From Cytidiella melzeri (taxonomy: Eukaryota; Basidiomycota; Agaricomycetes; Polyporales; Irpicaceae), in NCBI GenBank assembly GCA_022592445.1, contig JABYQR010000079.1, positions 62,001 through 126,000 on the forward strand: 64,000 bases of DNA, in the 5' to 3' direction. The notes below the pieces were generated by a model. That model did not search any database. It was not told where the DNA came from and saw only the letters and a program-made list of their open reading frames with translations. A program made the translations under genes and the position numbers. Below are positions 20,947 through 33,200 of the stretch, piece by piece (position 1 is the stretch's first letter; every line of letters begins with the position of its first letter).

Positions 20947-23013
20947 TCATTCACCCATCTTTACCGCTTGAAGAGCATCCTCGACTCGCTCACCAGCGGC
21001 CGCAACCTGAACGTCCGGATTCGCCTTGCCTTCCCTCATATCTACGCTTCCTTGTCTCTCAGGAGGACTAGTCACGTCCGCAGGTCCAAGACACCACTTC
21101 ATCGTGAGGTCGACGTCGATGATGTTAGCACCGATGCCAATGGGAAAGTCTATCTCCTTGCGGCTGAGGTGGAGGGTGACTGTGCTCTCGTCGGGGGTAG
21201 AAGGACGGGGGTGGCTCATGTGGAAGGTTGGGATGAACCAGAACCAGCCCAGGTGCACCTACGTGAACGAATTTTTCGCCTTCAGTCAGGTTATGCACCA
21301 CTGGGAAAGAAGGTGACTGACTTGTCCCATGTACAGCTTGACACGGACTTCGCGGTTTGCGTCCAAGATGACGCCAGCCTCGGGGTCTACTTTATTTGTG
21401 ACGTCGTGGATGGATGCTTCATCCGTGTCCACAGCGTTCTGCTTCGCCTCGTCATTTGCGATGTCTGTATGTGTATGAACCATGTCCCAGTTCGCCGTGG
21501 ACAAGGGTTGCATAGTGTAGACTACCGTCTTCACATCCTGTTGCTCCAATTAACACTGGCACTTGACGTGTCACAATACACTTCACTTTGTCAGAGCCTT
21601 CTTGACCTTCTGCGTCCTTGCCAACCGCTCCCAACCTAGCAAACGTCCTTACCATCTTGCCGGTGTCCCATTTCCCATCTGCAAACAACTTGGACAACTC
21701 ATCTTCTCCTTGATGGTCTGACCCTCTCTTCCGTAGTCCCATCTCCCCATCCTCAGATCTCGTCACCCTCTCCCACCTCTCAAGCGTCTCCACCAGCTCG
21801 TCGTCATACCGTGCTAACGAAGCCCACGCGTGGTTCTTGTTCGGCATCTCCACCGTCTTTGCCTTACCAGTCCGATCGATGAACGCGTTCGCCGCTTTGA
21901 CCAGGTTCGCCTTCAACGTCGATAGCTCCTTCATCCGCAATTTTATGTGCAGCAACCGCACCTTGGGTGGAGGTGAGCGTTCCTTGGGGTTCAAAGACCA
22001 AAGGCCAGGTGGGCCCTGATGTGCGATCAAGAGTGACCAGTAGTAGAGCCAGCGCCGCTGACTTGGGATGCTCACACCAGCCTTGACTTTGGCGGAAGGC
22101 GAAGACGGTCGTTTCATCCGTCCTGCGGTATGTAGCTCAAGGACGTGCTGCAGGGTGTTCGAATTTGTTGATTTCTGAGGACTGTCTGACGTGGGCTGCA
22201 CTGTACCGTCAGCAGTGCCTGATACCACGTGCGTTTCTGGAGTAGCCATCTCGCGCTTTATGGGATCGTCGGACGAGGAGAAGGTGGTCTCTGACGTGTC
22301 GACGTTCAAGCCAACGTCCTCGTCTGCCGGCATGACGTTCATCAGTTCTTCAGCCTGCTGCTTGGCATTTTCTTGTGCAGTGCGACTGCGTCCGATCGAG
22401 GGTGGTTTTGGGGCGTCGGACAGTGTGAGTAGGTATGAACACGCCATGGTGCCTGACCTTCCTTTACCAGCTACACGTACCGTTAGGTACATAGTAAGAC
22501 ATATCCAGAATCAAAGACTGTACCTTTGCAGTGTAGTACTGCTACTCTTTCTGGAGACCCATCCAGCCATGTGCGCATCTCCCGTGCTACAAGAGCCAGA
22601 ATCGCCAAGGGCGATGCGCTCCACCTTTTTCAGCAAAGATGCAGCTACTGCACAACATATGGAACTCACTGGTGGTCCGGGAACGGGTATCTGCTTACGC
22701 GGCCGTCAAAGAACGAGGCAGGGTACGAGTTTTCTTTGACGGGGCAAAAGTTGAACACCCAGTAGTTCTTACCGTGTCGATGCTCGAGGAACTTTTTGGC
22801 ATCCTCACGTCTATTGCGGTAGAGACCTTCCACACCTTTGGAGGGATATCCCATTACTATCACTCGGTCTGTAATGTACGCCAAATCTACGCGGACGTGA
22901 GATGAGTCGCTGTAGAGCAATCGCGTAATAGACGGACCTAGTTCGAGATCGAGCTCTTCATCTCTGAATCGTGCCTTGTTCCCAGATACTAGACGGCGAA
23001 CGAGGTCGGCCAT
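20947..23013 (-). CDS. TEP1: PTEN-like phosphatidylinositol 3-phosphatase
   Basis: Dual-specificity phosphatase with C2 domain, expected to dephosphorylate PtdIns(3,4,5)P3 at membranes. Exons 5' to 3': 23013-22670, 22624-22524, 22470-21587, 21537-21322, 21258-20947, joining in frame to 618 residues. The N-terminus (MADLVRRLVSGNKARF, DLAYITDRVIVMGYPSKGVEGLYRN) matches PTEN starts. The catalytic loop is H146-C-K-A-G-K-G-R-S154, spanning the exon 2/3 junction; animal PTEN has Thr at the last position. FAD-like WLDGSPERVAVLHC precedes it. The C2 half has VYTMQP, VRVKLYMGQ, WFWFIPTFHM, and LHLSRKEIDFPIGIG. Between catalytic loop and C2 is a roughly 100-residue Ser/Thr-rich insert (MNVMPADEDVGLNV to TLQHVLEL), which makes it longer than human PTEN. 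Its 3' end is duplicated at 18902-19405. Confidence 0.88.
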
Positions 23014-24052
23014 GGTTACAGATCGATGTGGAGATTTGGTTGGTGGGTTGAGTTAAGGTTGTATGAATCGCTTTACGGTGGCTGTGGACAATGATCTCAT
23101 AGTTGGGCTGTTTGATTGTCGCGCTAGAGCGATGTCGGATGCAAACGCAAGCAAGATAAACAGGGTAGTAGCGTTGGGCACAGTGCATCGACAAAGGCGT
23201 GAAGATGAACGTTGAATATGTAGAGCGACTCTACGTAGGTAGCTTTCAAGTTCAAGTGGCACTGTCGCCGTGTTTGAGTTGTCCGAGGCCACGTGGCTCG
23301 CGCCCCGCCCTTCGAAGTCGCTGGTTGTCCCTCTCCAATGTGCCGCGGACAGCAAAAGGTAACTACCTAACCGTTAATAAGTCACAACTTTCAACGAACC
23401 CTGACCATTCTTGAGGAATCACACTGAACTACGGTATAGTACTGCTCAATACTGCAGGCAAAATGAGGGGGGATTGATTACTATTCCTGGTGAGTCCGTA
23501 GCTATATTGATCACCAAAAGGACGGCCATGATATTCCTTTTCAAGTACGCTCACATTCGGTCACATTTCAGTGGATCGACTTCTGGTTGACTGTGGCGGA
23601 CAAGGGGCTATACTCAGTTGCAAGGCGTCCGAGCGTGTCGAGTCATATCTGCCACAAGTCATCTCGTTTGGTCCTAGTGACCACTAAAGTACTTATCCTA
23701 TCTCATTGCGCTGTAGAATCAAACCTTCAGCCCTTCTAGTCCCCGAGTCTATACAGTTCCGCGACTTGCCCCACTTCCGGGGCGCGGCACTTATCCTCCG
23801 ACGTTCGGGCTGGTCCTAGTTTCACTATGTACAATGCTATAGTTACACTAGGCGCAGGTACTTACTTGCAGACTGAACAATGGGACACACAAGCGCATCT
23901 TCCCAGCCAGATAACGAGAATGATGGCCGCGGCGCCGGCACGGGGTGCGAAGCTGATTGCCGCTGATTAGCTGGACCTCGTTCTCCAAATCAGGAACGCT
24001 TTGATGGGGCGTGCTCGATGTCCTGAACACGACCTGCGAGCCCTTCCCGAAC
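23014..24052. promoter_or_regulatory. divergent spacer between PTEN-like and 7TM genes
   Basis: About 1 kb between two outward-facing genes. It should contain both promoters. I see no gene, repeat or RNA structure; the ORFs at 23053-23414 and 23848-24054 are overlapping shadows without family features. Confidence 0.45.
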
Positions 24053-26084
24053 ATGCTCCGGCTAGTCTTTTCTCTCTCCTGCCACCATCACCTCCGCTCG
24101 TCTCCTCGCTGCGTGGATGCACAGCTAGGCGGCACCGCCCTCTCTCTGAGTTCGCATGCTACTGTACGGCTGGAAGATAGTATGCTTCGTTATATCGCTC
24201 TCAGGTTCGTCATCAACACTAAATCTCGGCTAGATACTCTTAGCCTTCGCTTCCTTCTCACTCATGGACACATACTCTCCGCAGGTCTCTTGAGTAGTTG
24301 GATCGCACTACCCGTCTACCCTCGGTTTATTTCTGGCTCGTCATGGGTCCCAGTTGTGTTCGGAATTGCGAATACCGTACTGCAGTCGATGTTCTGTATA
24401 GGTGACCCGGAATACTCTTTACTCTACTATAGGCGAATGTCGCTGAGTGCGTTCTTCCAGGGCTGGTGTGGCAAATGGATCCGTTTCAGATGCCTCAAGC
24501 GTTCTGTATAGGTCGGTTCTTTCACGTCCTTCGTGACTCCAACGCCTGACCAGAGCAAAAACTCTATACAGCCCAAAGCACTCTCACTCAGGCGTCTTGG
24601 TCTTGCATAGCAGGGCTAACGGCAGCAATGTGCTGCGCCACCGCGGCATCCTCATCCAACATTGCGCTAACGAGAGGCCTCGTCCAAATGTTAGTTACCA
24701 TCATTATCGAACAGCTCAATCCCGAACTGACAGTTGGCACCCGCAGAGCGACAACCCTACCTTCACGGGTTTTCCTCATTTTGATATTCCCTACCCTCGT
24801 CTTCGCCCTGAATTTGGGGTTCTCTTTGAGGTTTGACGCGATACAACCGCAAGACAGCCTGAACTGCGATGCAACGCAGCCGTTTTGGTACGTCTGACGA
24901 CGGGTTATCCTACTCCTCTTCATCTGTCATGCATTAATGTTCTACGCAAAGGATTCGACTGTTAGGATACGCAGGCACCTCGCTATCGCTATCCGTCCCT
25001 TCGTTCATCCTTTCTTGCATCACGGCTCTTCGTTTGATGAAGCGTGCGACACTCCAGCCACAGGTCAGCACACCACCGCAACTTCAAGCGGTGTACAATC
25101 ACAATACTCTGACCTCTTTGCCCGCTCGCCGTCGCCAACGCACATCTGAGTATGGTAGCAGCCCGCCAACAATTCCACTCCCTTCTGGAGGACAACCCTC
25201 TCCGATTCTACCTCCTTTGTCGCTTCGAATCCCCAAGGCGCTCCTTCCTGAGAAACCGGCACCTACTCTCTCAGCATTGAAGCACGGTCGACATAATGTG
25301 TCTTCCGACAACATCCCCTCACGGCTCTCCCGCCCTTCGAGCAGAAGTCAGAGTGTACTCAGCCAGTTCACTGCCAGGTCAAGGTCAAGAGGATCTACAA
25401 TTCAGTTTCAAGACCGGAGCCGACGTGGATCTTATCAAGGCCCTCCTTCGCCCATTTTATTCAACTCTCCCTCCCGTGCCGAGTCGCACTACCATCCTGT
25501 CCTCTTCAATGTCTCATCATCGCCTCAAGATGCAGATACCGACGACATCGACAAGGAGAAGGAAGACGCGTCGTTACAGATCAGCCCATATGGGGTTGCC
25601 TTGAATGACCTGGACGACGACGCCGTGAGCGGGCCCTTACGCTGGGCAAAGGACTCCGACCGCGACTCGACGAGCAAGCCCGCATACGACTACTCAATGG
25701 CCGAGGACGATGAACCCGGGTTGTATGCGTTTCCGCCCAGCCCACGAATTCGCCGATCATCCTCGGATCGTAAGTCTAATTAGGTTCTATCAATCTGCTG
25801 TTCACGCTGATGCTGATGATCTTAACTTTGGGTGAGAAGTTCCACCCTGGATGCAATCCGAGCCGCCAGATCCGAACCCTCGTCTCGGACGCTTTGTCGC
25901 TTTCCAGCTGTTGTGCTCGTCTTTGCAGATTCTGGCGGCGGTGTCGACGTTGGTCGACCTTGCCTCTCGACGGTCAACGCCTTCGAGGGTTGGCACGCAG
26001 CATGTCGCGTTGCTCCTCATTACGTGGGTACCTGCGCTCCTTTTAGGTATGATTGCGGCGCGCAGGTTCCTGAGTCGTGCGTGA
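24053..26084 (+). CDS. putative seven-helix receptor-like membrane protein
   Basis: Exons 24053(uncertain)-24401, 24461-24511, 24572-24887, 24952-25769 and 25840-26084 join in frame to about 592 residues. Hydrophobic segments: SAGLLSSWIALPVYP; AQSTLTQASWSCIAGLTAA; MLVTIIIEQL; RVFLILIFPTLVFALNLG; LLGYAGTSLSLSVPSFILSCITALR; then a roughly 220-residue Ser/Pro/Arg-rich loop; then FQLLCSSLQILAAVSTL and HVALLLITWVPALLLGM at the end. Five-plus helices, a huge third cytoplasmic loop and two final helices is a GPCR-like plan, but I cannot assign a known fungal GPCR class. The 5' end is unclear: 24053 is the first ATG in frame, and the poor coding quality before about 24290 suggests a missed intron there. 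Confidence 0.6.
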
Positions 26085-26431
26085 CATGATTTCATTTGGC
26101 ACTCTTGTACTATACCGTGTACAGCCTCTTTGGCTGCATACCTCCCCCCTCTAGCACATCACCCTTCATCTTAATTAGACACCACACACGTTCCTTGGTC
26201 TCGCTGTCATGTTGTTGGCTTCGTTATCACACACTCACTTACGTTCGTAACCGAGTTGTACTTCACTTGTAATCCTAGTATTCCCGTGTAATTTTCATCG
26301 CCTTCGCTCTCCTAGTACCAATGACGATTGTCATTCTATGGGAAGCTTACAGATATACAATCGTAAAGCAGACGAGGATATGTAGACGTTCAGCGACCCA
26401 AACTACAGACCGCTAGATTGTGCGCCTGCAC
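26085..26431. other. convergent 3' spacer
   Basis: T-rich sequence between the 3' ends of the 7TM and CBS-protein genes. No coding signal. Confidence 0.5.
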
Positions 26432-27277
26432 TCAGAAACCGCGCCTGGTGACGAAGTTCTGTACAGCGCTATTGAGTCGATGGCGAGAAGAAGCGATTCA
26501 TGAAGAGAACGGGACCCACCTCAAGATCCTGTTTTGTGACTACGGCGAGAACGAATTTTCGGTCCCAGTCTGTCACTGGAAAAAAAGGGATTAGCTGCCA
26601 GATCTTCCTTTATGCTAGCTGGTCCGAGATGGTGATGGGACCCCGTACACACACACACACACCTAACGCGAAGAGCTTGTCTTGCAGGAATTGCTCTAGA
26701 TCCGCGAGAGGCGTCCAGGGGGTGATGACAATGTAGGGTTGGGATGGTTCGCGTCGGAATTTGATGGTGTATTTGATAACCTTGTCATCCTGGCAAAGAA
26801 CTCTCAGCAAACTTGCTGGAATATGACCTGGAAATGCGTACCGGATTAGCCTCGCGCTTTTCCCATTTTGATTTGAGGTTTGCTACGTCGACGTATCCGA
26901 GTGGCTTTCGTCTGCGGTCTAGAACTCTGGTTGTTGTTGGTGGAGGGAGGTAAGTTTGTAGGTAGGGGAGAGGTGTTTGGAGGAAGTGGTGAGGAGGTAG
27001 TGCTTACGGTATGTGAGAGAAGTCACGCTCGTAGGCTAGTTCTATGGCGCGTGAGATGGCTTCGCCCGAGGGTAATGCGAATGCTGGTGGTAGTTGTAGG
27101 TCCTGTTATAATCATGGGACATGCAGGATACATAGCCAAGATGGATTGAATAATGATGTTTGGTGTACCGACATAAGTATGCGTTCGACGTACCTCTACC
27201 ACAGCACCGCGGTACTTGTCTGACGACATGAGCGGTATTGAAGACTGTTTGGGAGTGGATATGGTCTCTGTCGCCAT
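26432..27277 (-). CDS. small CBS-domain protein
   Basis: Exons 5' to 3': 27277-27194, 27102-27008, 26926-26842, 26789-26663, 26575-26520, 26458-26432, joining in frame to 157 residues. Two CBS-type repeats are readable. The first runs LQLPPAFALPSGEAISRAIELAYERDFSHIPVLDRRRKPLGYVDV; the second runs VIKYTIKFRR, YIVITPWTPLADLEQFLQDKLFALVTDWDRKFVLAVVT. CBS pairs bind adenine nucleotides and regulate partner proteins; the ligand here is unknown. The C-terminus NFVTRRGF is shared by fungal members as I recall them. The fourth intron starts inside a GT repeat (donor at 26662). It shares a 530 bp head-to-head spacer with the next gene. Confidence 0.85.
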
Positions 27278-27807
27278 GAGTGCTGAGGTCGACGGTGGCC
27301 GTTGAAGTTCAAAGATGAAAAGGCGTCCTCATGCTTTGCAGAAATCGGCCCACTTGTCCATCGCCTCGTTCGATCAGCCCATCTTTAACTTTGGTGTCCG
27401 GATTTAAAGTGCAACAGAGGTCGGGTGTATGCTTTACTTTTTGGCTCTCCGATGATGTGTCTAGCTTGCCATATGTACTCGAAGATGGGATGCGAAACAG
27501 CGAAAGCTGGTAGTTGGAGATTACCATCATAGTAACGAGTAAGTAGCGCTTGTTACCAGTTTGTTACTGTTGAATACAGTTGATACTTATACCCTACAAA
27601 CGTGGTTGATGTTGATCGTTATCTCGTCTTACTATTACTTATAGCAATTGCGAGGGGTTGAGGCGCAGGCCGCTTGCCTGAAAACGCTCATCCCTCTGTA
27701 CATCCATCGGCAGCTCATCCTGGCTTCCCGGCACATTCCTCTTTCTTTTTCTTGTGCTCTGAAGAGCAACAAGAGCAGAGGACAAGTGAAAGCATCTGTG
27801 GTTGTAA
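27278..27807. promoter_or_regulatory. divergent spacer between CBS protein and disordered protein genes
   Basis: Both genes start at its edges, so it carries both promoters. No TATA box or paired element stands out. Confidence 0.45.
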
Positions 27808-29488
27808 ATGTCTCGCCCATCTACGCCTCATAGGCCTGCTCGGCTTCTTGACGTGAGTGACGTGAATCCTGTCATATGTACACGCTAATGTGCTTGTGTG
27901 CGTATAGGCCGCAAGCATCGAAGGTGCTTCACCGCCACAGGCCTCGAGAAGTGCGACAGTAGGTCCCGCAGAGTTTGCAATGCAGTCGCCATCGACACCA
28001 CCTTCTCCCACCCGTGGTCGGATGAGCTTACGATACCCGTCAGCTCTGTCTCGAGACCCAGCACGCGTGCCGCTGCACAAGCGGGGCAAGTCCAAGACAT
28101 ATGAAGCTATGGAGGATTTGTTGAGGGAGGCAGGCTACAAGGAGACGAGGATATTCACGCCAGAGACGGATAGGACAGAACGCGGAGCGGACGGGGCGGG
28201 AAGAGCGGCTAGCAGAGTGGGGGCCGTCGTTGGGTATTTGGCGGGTCTGGTGCCGGGTATGAATCGTAGTGAGGAACACTTGACGCAGGAAGATTCAATT
28301 TCAAACGAGGCGCAGGCATGGTCGATGCCGCCTTCCCCACTAGCCGGCAGAAACACGAAACCCCTCCCTCCAGACTCTATACTAGCAGCGGATCGCACGA
28401 CGAGAATCAAGAAAACAGCACCTGGAAGTCCGAGGCTCGACGTCGGTCGAGGTCGACTCTCCCTCGAACAGCCGTTACGCTCTCAGCCATCGGCCTCAGA
28501 GAGCTTGCGCGCATACGCGCAGATTTCCGCCGCCCACGGTTACCTTCGTCATATGTCCTCAGCGCCGAATATCCCTAGAAACTCGCGCTTGACATCGAGC
28601 ACAGACTCGTCGGCCACGACGTCTGCGCGGATCCCTCTTCGTCATCGAGTTAGGGATCAGATTCATGAGGAGCAGCCACCACTGCCATCAGGCTGGCTCG
28701 ACAGCGTGACGAAAGCTGTCCTTGGTTCTTCAACGGCCGGAGCGCATCCTGGTCAGCCCCAGCCCACTGGTCGCACACAAGCCAAGTCTGCTGCTCGCGA
28801 CCGACCCCGGATTCACTCTCACCTAGCCTTGAGTGATCACACGAACAAGGTTCGGCCTATGGGATCCCTCCGGGCCCAGACAGCTCCCGGAGCGGTTAAC
28901 ACGGTTATGGTTGTATGCCGGTCTGCTCCTTCGTCAAGGTCGTCCTCGCGAGTTGGCGAGAGGCTGATATTGGCGGGAGACAAGACGCGTAGAGATAGTC
29001 GGTCACGCGCTACACGCCGGTCGCGAGGCGAGGAGGCGGACGCGCTTCCATCACTAGCTAGTACGCTGTTGGAGAATGATTCCTGGGCTCCTCAATGGGT
29101 CGATGGCATGCGCATCCCGTCTATTTCTGTGGAGGATTGTGAATACTCAGACGATGATGATGGGGAGATTGATCTTGCGCAACTGCTTCTCCCTCCAAAG
29201 AGGCAGAAATCGATACGAAGTCTTAGGCAACATCTTCAGCGGAGCGAGAGCGCGCGGTCTTCAAGGGCGCCGTCGACGCGGCCGCTAGAGCCGTACATAC
29301 TTGACGACGACGACGACGTTGCGACAAGGAGGCGGAACTTGTCGAGAGAGAGAAGGACACATCGATGGACCTCCAGCGATGAAGGGTCTGGATGGGAAGG
29401 AACAGGCATTTTAGGCACAAACCAACACGAAGCTAAACGAAGGACAGGTTTACCCGCCGCGTGGTCAAACATGGCTTCCGGAAGGTAG
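27808..29488 (+). CDS. hypothetical largely disordered protein
   Basis: Exons 27808-27852 and 27908-29488 give 541 residues. Exon 1 encodes MSRPSTPHRPARLLD and joins in phase to AASIEGASPPQ. The protein is rich in Ser, Arg and Pro with short acidic runs (EYSDDDDGEIDLAQ; ILDDDDDVATRRRNL). A more structured spot near the N-terminus reads SKTYEAMEDLLREAGYKETRIFTPETDR. The central stretch ASRVGAVVGYLAGLVPG is mildly hydrophobic. I recognise no domain. The length of the open frame and the clean first intron support it as a real gene; it could be a regulatory or scaffold protein, but that is not shown. Confidence 0.7.
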
Positions 29489-30238
29489 TGTGTACATTGA
29501 TTGTGAGTACCATATTTACTCCCATCGGTGACGAGACTTGATGATTCGCATTAGTATCATCCATTCGTTTAATCAAGGAATCTCACCTAGGAACTGCAAG
29601 TCCAATCAGTAATCACAACACAAAACTGTAAACTCGTATCCTATTTGCTATTGTACACTGACATGCATACTTTTGCTATGGACGTGACATTATTAACTCC
29701 TAATAGCCCAGTGGCCGCAATTCCTCCAGGATCTCTTTTCTTTCGTAACTCTCACCATAAACGACCTTTACTATGTATTCTATCCTATCTAGACTATCCT
29801 ACTATGCTGCGGCATTATGTAGACATGCCAAACGGCGTTACTTTATTAGAATGCATAGGGCCAGCTGAGTAGCAACTAAGGCGCGACTCGCGGAAGTGTT
29901 TGTATTTCGTTCTATGGCAGTACCAAGTGTAACCGAGGCAGAGCAGATGGGCGTTCAAGGTTGAACGTTGAACGTCAATGCTCAAACTTGAAGGAGCTCT
30001 TCTCTGACGTCCCAATTTGTCACTGTCACCTTGCGCCACAATGGCGCGTGACTTCCGCTTTGGCAGCTGTCACGTAACGTCACACTTTTTGTCATCGCAA
30101 ATGTCAGTGGTCACAGCAGTTTCAAGACTACCATCCATCTTGACCTTCCATTTCTCTTCACGCCTCCTTGCCTCTCTTTTCTTCGCCTTTCGCTTGTTTT
30201 TTACTTGAATCCTGGAGGGCTGAAGTTTCTCTGAGGAA
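29489..30238. promoter_or_regulatory. spacer and promoter of the Furry-like gene
   Basis: Holds the 3' flank of the disordered-protein gene and the upstream region of the Furry-like gene. Near 30000-30090 there are several TGACGT/GTCACGT-like motifs (CTGACGTCCC, GTCACGTAACGTCAC) and a small GTTGAACGTTGAACG direct repeat at about 29957-29975. Whether these are used is unknown. Confidence 0.35.
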
Positions 30239-33200
30239 ATGAGCTCTGATGCAGTTCAGATTACTATTCCGGGTACGAGTAACGGCCTGCTAAACAGCAC
30301 AACGTGCACCACACGCACTAATGCTGTCCTTTCTAGACTTTTACGACGAAGACGACGCAAACTCAACACCAGTGTTTGGCCGAACTGGCGCAGGCGGATT
30401 ATGGGGTGGATTCAGTTCCGGGCAGGAGTCGCCAACTGCTTCGACACCAGTTGTAGAACGCGGGGAGAGGAGCTTCTTCCACTCACGCGGAGACTCTATA
30501 ACCTCTGATGATTCCTCACATTCTGTGCATCATACAACGCGAAAATTCAAGGCTCCTTTCGCACACTCCGCACAGTCATCTGTTGCTACGAATCCTAGCA
30601 CCTCACCTTTCACGAAGAAGACGTCATTCGCTTCGCTGAGAAATGCATTTAAGAGCGCAAAATCTCCTGAAGTTGCACCGCCTGTGCCTCAGATAGATCA
30701 CCAAGTCTACCCAGCGCTCAGGAATCCTTTCAACCGCTCTACCTCTTCACTCGCCCAACACCTGCCAAGTCGGCCTTCCATTCATGCTAGTCCCCCAAAC
30801 TTACGTCCGTCCACTCCTGCATCAGCAGAATCGAAGTCACGAGGACACTCGAAGGCGGCTCGCCACGGGTATAGCAAGTCGCAACACTCTCACTCCGAAT
30901 CTATCTTCCATAGTTCTGACCCTGGAAGTGACCATGGCCACAACGCGTCTTATCTTCCTTCTCTGTCCCCGCCCCCCGTTCCTCGTGTTCCATCTGCATT
31001 TGGTGGATACTCTTCAAGGGAAGACCTTGCTATCGACGAAGACAAAATTATCGTCGATGCCCGCACACCATCCGATTTTGCTCTTCATGCTATTTTCATT
31101 CGCTTTGCAGCTTGTGCGGAACAGTTCATAGATGATTATGTACAGCAACCCTTGGTATGCGTTGTAGCCGTTTCAAGTGGGTTTGCAATTTGTTCTAATC
31201 ATTGATTCAGGATCGTGAACCTTCGCTGGAATCCTCTATGGGCCCCGGTGTGGATGCGAGGTTTGATGACCTGCTGCAGTCGCTGGGCAAAATCGCACAG
31301 AAGCACGCGAAGCCCGTGGTTGACTCAGTTATGCGGTGGCGCAAGAGCCAGACTGACGGCAACATTTATGAACAAAAGCGATTTCAGGCCAGGTCGACGC
31401 GCATGCACGAGGCTTTTCTCACAGACCGACGGTCGATAGCTTCGGTGTATGTTATGTGCAGGGCTCTGGTTGCCTCCACGCAGTCTTTGTCTAAAGATGC
31501 GCTTCCGGAAGCAGTAGGAAATCGGCTGGAGGAACTGGCTTTCAACCAGTTCAGACAGCCTGATGTCAAGGCCCTTACCCAATCGTCCAACCAGCGCGCG
31601 AACGCCGATTTGTTCGCTACTCTACTAGGCAACTTGGCGAAAGTGAGGTCAGTCTTTCCATACGTGTTGCAGCGGACGAGATCTGACGAGTGTAGATTCG
31701 AGAGCGTTACGGACAGGTTCCTCAGCGAGTTCGCTCCTGTGTCTTCCGGGCAGGTACCCAAGGATGCTGATCTGAAGTACGAGTATCTCGTGAAGGGGCT
31801 GCGGAAGATCGAGCTGAAGGTTGGTGGACTCGACTGTTTCCGTATAACAGCTGCCAAATGTGCCATGACAGGTCTGGCCTCCTGAGAGCTTCGAGGAAGC
31901 AGCTGAATTCATGGAAGCGCTCTCTAAGACCTTTGAGAATGCACATGGCAACCGGTTGAAGACGGCGTTTGCAGAATCGCTTCTTCATCTCATGTACTCC
32001 GTAGCAAAGGTAGGTCAAGCGCGTAAACCTCGCCCAGGATTGTGCTGATCTGGGATTCTAGACAGCCCAAGCCGAGGTTAACCATCCACAATGGGCGAAG
32101 GCGATAGAGATCATTTATCCCAAGGCTCAAGCTATGGCGAACAAACCTCGGTATTGGCACATAGCCTATCCACTTTGCATCATTGCACTCTGTGTTGCCC
32201 CCAGAGACTACTTTCAACGAAATTGGAACGCCTGTGTGGAAGCTGGGCTAGCAAAACTGAAGGTACTTCATTCCTTGTTGCATCTGACTAAGTTACTGAG
32301 GTAGCATGAAGGATAAGCCCTGTCGCATTCCTGTGCTCAACGGTATCCTTCGTCTGGTTTGGACGTACCTCTATCGATGCCACGAACCTGGGACAACGGT
32401 GACCACGAAGATGGAGGCGTTGATGAGACACTTTTTCCCTCCGAATCGATCCACTGTTGTGCCATCAGAAGATCGTGTGGAGCTTTTTGGGTACATTGTC
32501 CACTGCATTCTTTCGCGGCAGCTCGATTATGGAAGTGAATTGTGTCTCGAATTACTCCAGGAGAGGAATGCCAAGCCGCTCCAGTCGAGCGCTCTCAATC
32601 TTGCACCGGAGAGAATGGCTATTGCCGTACAAGCCATTCTCCTGTCCCTTCGCCTTCTTGAAACTGAAGAACCGACACCGAGTTGGCCTTCCAATCCCGA
32701 CTTCAGTCAGTTACCTTCGAGCGAAGATTTTCAGTCCTCGTCTGAACACCTGGATCCCGCGACTCTTAAGCCGGGCTGGTCCGACCTGCTGGAACGCACT
32801 GCAGCTGTGATCACAGCACTTGCTACGACATGCTACCAATCCGCAGGGAAAATGTCTGTTCTCGACGAGCAGTATTCTTCCACTCGAGTCAATCTCTCCT
32901 ATGAAGAAGCGCACAACTACGTCATCCGTCAGCATCCCGAAGGATCCGTTGCCTACTCGATTCAGCACGGGCCTCAAATCACTGTGTTACAGATGTGCTT
33001 CAGATCGTGGCCTCGATGTCTACATACCTCGACGCCCTTCGAGACGGTTTGCGAAATGCTCTTGCGGGGCATCATGCATGTCGAGCCGTGTATCAATGAA
33101 GCCGCCTCTGCGGCACTGGACCGATGTACTGCCAACTTCTCCCACTGCTCGATAATGTTGTCGCAGTTCTATGCTGTTGTCTTCGATCCATCAGCAATTG

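Noticed and set aside
27715..28095. 126-codon minus-strand open frame
   Set aside because: Antisense shadow of the disordered-protein gene; no family and no supporting splice structure.
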